Assembly: GCF_001650905.1 (NCBI RefSeq)
Contig: NZ_LXYG01000012.1
Span: forward strand, 1 to 64,000
Source: Balneola sp. EhC07
Lineage (GTDB): Bacteria; Bacteroidota; Rhodothermia; Balneolales; Balneolaceae
Direction of reading: 5' to 3'
DNA length: 64,000 nt
Shown here: positions 61,299 through 64,000 of the stretch, piece after piece
How positions within the stretch are numbered: position 1 is the first letter of the stretch
Layout of the letters: each line of letters opens with the position of its first letter
Notes under the pieces: model-generated
The model's input: only the letters and a program-made list of their open reading frames with translations
What the model was told of the DNA's origin: nothing
Database searches by the model: none
Program-made: the position numbers and the translations under genes

Positions 61299-62114
61299 TT
61301 GTTTCCCATCGGATTTTTAGAATTCGGAATTAAGGATTTCATCGAAACCCTCATTATTGCAGGGGTTCTGGTATATCTGTATCGATGGATTAAAGGGACT
61401 TTTGCAATTCAGGCTACCATCGGGATCTTTTTTGTGATCCTGATCAATTTTATAATTCGTTTACTGGGTTTTGAAACGATCAATTTCATTCTCAAAAGTA
61501 TTCTGGATGTAGGTATTCTGGCGGTATTCATTCTTTTCCAACCGGAAATCAGAAAGCTTTTATACAGAATTGGTAATAACACTAGCTTCGATCGCTTCTT
61601 TACCAGAACGGGATCTAATGAAATGATCGATGAGGTAATTGATGCCACTAAAAAAATGGCAAAAGACAGAACCGGAGCGCTGATCGTGTTTGCCCGTTCT
61701 TCTTCGTTGCAGGACTTGGTAGATGCCGGAGTAAAAATTGATTCTGCGGTAAAAGCCGAATTACTTACCACAATTTTTCAGAAAGACACCCCACTTCATG
61801 ATGGTGCGGTGGTGATCCGAAGCAATAGAATTGTAGCTGCCAGTTGTTATTTACCCATCTCACAAAATCCGAATATTGCTCAGTCTTTTGGTACACGTCA
61901 CCGTGCAGCGGTAGGAATAAGTGAAACCAATAATGTATTAGTATTGATCGTCTCTGAAGAAACAGGACGTGTTTCTCTTGCCAGAAACGGAACCCTGAAA
62001 AGTGGATTAACCATTCAAAAACTCCGTGCCGAAATGGAAGAAATCTTCGGAAAAGGCGAGTTTGATTCAGATCTGAGTTTTGGTACTTCCCAGACTGAGA
62101 TGAATTTGAAGTGA
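61299..62114 (+). CDS. dacA: Diadenylate cyclase CdaA/DacA (cyclic-di-AMP synthase)
   Basis: This 271-residue protein has three N-terminal TM helices (about 14-32, 37-58, 63-82) and a DAC domain (about 95-235). TPLHDGAVVIRSNRIVAASC has the DGA motif, and FGTRHRAAVG the RHR motif, which bind and cyclise two ATP. It makes the second messenger c-di-AMP. The start is TTG at 61299. It follows folP with 12 bases between, a conserved folP-dacA link in Bacteroidota-type genomes. It ends flush with a convergent gene. Confidence 0.95.
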   Translation: MFPIGFLEFGIKDFIETLIIAGVLVYLYRWIKGTFAIQATIGIFFVILINFIIRLLGFETINFILKSILDVGILAVFILFQPEIRKLLYRIGNNTSFDRFFTRTGSNEMIDEVIDATKKMAKDRTGALIVFARSSSLQDLVDAGVKIDSAVKAELLTTIFQKDTPLHDGAVVIRSNRIVAASCYLPISQNPNIAQSFGTRHRAAVGISETNNVLVLIVSEETGRVSLARNGTLKSGLTIQKLRAEMEEIFGKGEFDSDLSFGTSQTEMNLK

Positions 62115-62726
62115 CTATCTGTTTATTAAAAGATGTTCTCTTACACCTCCCTCTAACCATTGTCTTATTCCAATAATTTCATCTTCATATACTGCTAAAG
62201 AGTTTTGCTCAATTATAAGAGTGTCAACCACATTATTAGATAAAAAGTAAGTACCTTTATTAATGATGAAAGCTTTTCTATCCAGTAAATGATAGTGAGT
62301 TCCTGATGTGCTGTATTCCAAATTTTCCATTTCGAGCGAATTTTCGTTCAAACCAACTTCAGATCCAAAAATAATAACAGTTGAAGTATAATAGTTAAAG
62401 TGATCAGAGTTCGGTGGAGGATCGTATTTCAAAGAATATATTTCTAAGTAATAGTCATCGTATCCGTCACTATTAAAATCATAAACCTGAAGATGAGTTT
62501 GAGAAGTCTTTTCTAAATGAATAATAGAACCCTCAAAAGGATTTACTTTATTGAATAAATCGGGTTTTGGGAAATCATCAGGAAATAATTCGTAACCTGG
62601 ATAAAATTCCTCTAAATAATTTTCGATTTCTTCTTCAATACTTTGATTATTTGAGGTCGTGCAACCTGCTATTCCTAGAAAAGAAATCAAAAAGATAAAT
62701 GAAATATTTTTTAATAAAGTATTCAA
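62115..62726 (-). CDS. Hypothetical lipoprotein
   Basis: This 203-residue protein has a lipoprotein signal peptide (LGIAGC, Cys22) and an acidic, Tyr-rich mature region (LQVYDFNSDGYDDYYLEIYS has a calcium-loop-like DxNxDGxDD stretch). No family is recognised. It is convergent with dacA, with no bases between the stops. Confidence 0.65.
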   Translation of the reverse strand: MNTLLKNISFIFLISFLGIAGCTTSNNQSIEEEIENYLEEFYPGYELFPDDFPKPDLFNKVNPFEGSIIHLEKTSQTHLQVYDFNSDGYDDYYLEIYSLKYDPPPNSDHFNYYTSTVIIFGSEVGLNENSLEMENLEYSTSGTHYHLLDRKAFIINKGTYFLSNNVVDTLIIEQNSLAVYEDEIIGIRQWLEGGVREHLLINR

Positions 62727-62791
62727 AAGTCGCAGTTTTTATATTTCTTAAGGTATATAATAATACTCTGGTTATACACATTCACCTCAAA

Positions 62792-62817
62792 TTCTCTTTT
62801 TACTTTCGAAAAGAGAA
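62792..62817. other. Hairpin upstream of the methylmalonyl-CoA mutase gene
   Basis: TTCTCTTTT (62792-62800) pairs with AAAAGAGAA (62809-62817) around TACTTTCG. It lies in the 137-base divergent gap between the lipoprotein and the mutase gene. No T-tail follows, so it may be a leader structure. Confidence 0.4.
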
Positions 62818-62863
62818 AACCTTACATTAGTTCAGATAAAGGTTTCCATAAAAAACTAACTCC

Positions 62864-64000
62864 ATGTCAGATAATAGTTCCGGTAAAGAAAATTGGAAGA
62901 AAGGTGTAGAAAAGCTTTTAAAAGGTGATAAAGCAGAATCTTTGAACCGACAAAGTCCTGAGGGTTTTGAAATTCAGGCATTGTACGATTCAGAAGATGT
63001 TTCGAACAGAAATGTCGATCCGGGATATCCGGGAGAGTTTCCTTTTACGCGCGGACCGTATTCCAGTATGTATACACAGCGTCCATGGACGATTCGTCAA
63101 TACGCCGGATTTTCAACTGCAGAAGAATCGAACAAATTTTATCGTCAGGCGCTCGAAAAAGGGCAAAAGGGGCTAAGTGTGGCTTTTGACCTTGCAACGC
63201 ATCGGGGCTATGATTCTGACCATCCACGGGTAGTTGGTGATGTTGGTAAAGCCGGAGTTGCCATTGATTCAGTGGAAGACATGAAGATTTTGTTCGACGG
63301 AATTCCTTTGGACAAAATGTCCGTTTCCATGACTATGAATGGAGCAGTGATTCCGATCATGGCAGCGTACATAGTTGCAGCAGAAGAACAAGGAGTTTCA
63401 ACAGAGAAATTAAGTGGAACTATTCAGAACGATATTCTGAAAGAGTTCATGGTTCGCAATACTTATATCTACCCTCCGCAGGAGTCTATGCGATTGGTTT
63501 CGGATATCATCGAATATACCAGCGAAAAAATGCCTCGCTTTAATTCGATATCTATTTCCGGATATCATATGCAGGAAGCCGGAGCTGATTCAGCGCTTGA
63601 ATTGGCTTTTACGCTGGCTGATGGTTTGGAATATGTTAAAACAGCGGTGGAAAGCGGTTTAGATGTGGATGCTTTTGCCCCACGATTATCTTTCTTTTTT
63701 GCGATCGGAATGAACTTCCTTATGGAAGTGAGCAAGCTCAGGGCTGCCAGAACACTTTGGGCAGAATTGATGAAAGAACATTTTGAGCCAAAGAATCAAA
63801 AGTCATTGATGTTGAGAACACATTGCCAAACATCAGGTTGGTCATTAACTGCTCAGGATCCATTGAATAATGTGGTAAGAACTACCATCGAAGCTATGGC
63901 AGCAGTTCTCGGCGGAACTCAATCGCTACATACCAACAGTTACGACGAAGCAATTTCTCTGCCGACAGAAACGTCATCCAGAATTGCCAGAAATACACAG
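62864..64000 (+). CDS. scpA: Methylmalonyl-CoA mutase large subunit, N-terminal part (runs off the window)
   Basis: The frame is open from ATG 62864 to the window edge (379 codons). [20 protein letters not shown] and [20 protein letters not shown] form the substrate-channel start. [40 protein letters not shown] and [17 protein letters not shown] are the catalytic TIM-barrel blocks. The enzyme interconverts methylmalonyl-CoA and succinyl-CoA with vitamin B12. The B12-binding C-terminal domain lies beyond the window. Confidence 0.97.
   Translation, partial: MSDNSSGKENWKKGVEKLLKGDKAESLNRQSPEGFEIQALYDSEDVSNRNVDPGYPGEFPFTRGPYSSMYTQRPWTIRQYAGFSTAEESNKFYRQALEKGQKGLSVAFDLATHRGYDSDHPRVVGDVGKAGVAIDSVEDMKILFDGIPLDKMSVSMTMNGAVIPIMAAYIVAAEEQGVSTEKLSGTIQNDILKEFMVRNTYIYPPQESMRLVSDIIEYTSEKMPRFNSISISGYHMQEAGADSALELAFTLADGLEYVKTAVESGLDVDAFAPRLSFFFAIGMNFLMEVSKLRAARTLWAELMKEHFEPKNQKSLMLRTHCQTSGWSLTAQDPLNNVVRTTIEAMAAVLGGTQSLHTNSYDEAISLPTETSSRIARNTQ

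Noticed and set aside
1-64000. CRISPR arrays, rRNA genes, intact insertion sequences
   Set aside because: No regularly spaced direct repeats, rRNA blocks or transposase-like proteins were seen on either strand.

Overview
This window is a low-GC chromosomal segment with the gene content of a Bacteroidota-type bacterium. The best fit is a marine member of the Balneolota/Rhodothermota branch. The evidence for this is a type IX secretion (T9SS) sorting tail with the NPFNPTT motif, a PorV/PorQ-family protein, a TonB-dependent receptor with a carboxypeptidase-like N-terminal domain, FadI/FadJ beta-oxidation enzymes, ergothioneine genes, and many TTG start codons. The genus cannot be fixed from the sequence alone.

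Layout. Positions 1-11757 hold the conserved tuf - tRNA-Trp - secE - nusG - rplK - rplA - rplJ - rplL - rpoB - rpoC block, closed by a strong terminator. Positions 11832-13972 hold a membrane LytTR regulator and a secreted intradiol-dioxygenase-like/YceI pair. Positions 14327-19314 hold a five-gene operon that I consider the main discovery. Its first protein has a signal peptide, a FliF-like periplasmic domain, one membrane helix, and a FliG-like middle plus C-terminal (torque) domain. It is followed by a secreted protein with a probable outer-membrane C-terminus, a TPR lipoprotein, a MotA homologue and a MotB homologue. No other flagellar gene is present in the window. It looks like a compact ion-driven motor in which the MS-ring and switch functions are one polypeptide.

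Positions 19308-24092 (minus) encode an Asp-box propeller lipoprotein and fadJ-fadI. A decayed copy of part of the propeller gene lies at about 14001-14100. After tRNA-Val come a GAF/PAS histidine kinase and the egtB-egtD pair. Positions 29345-38420 are a long minus-strand run of housekeeping genes (plsC, yraN, aspartate aminotransferase, coaD, rsmD) and accessory genes (GbsR-like regulator, DUF1835, VOC, DUF1304, a DUF433/DUF5615 pair, AlkC-like protein, GxxExxY protein), with several palindromic repeats between genes. Positions 38592-47001 carry a MATE transporter, SixA-like phosphatase, CsbD, MscS channel, DUF349 protein, metallohydrolase and two glycosyltransferase-type proteins.

Positions 47102-58718 are a large envelope locus: two secreted proteins with T9SS-type tails, a lipoprotein, a TonB-dependent receptor, a PorV/PorQ-family protein and an NHL-type lipoprotein, most packed with short or overlapping junctions. 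The window ends with an NPP-type phosphodiesterase, ferredoxin, folP, the cyclic-di-AMP synthase gene dacA, a lipoprotein and the 5' part of methylmalonyl-CoA mutase. I saw no CRISPR array, rRNA, integrase or intact insertion sequence. I could not assign promoters with confidence.
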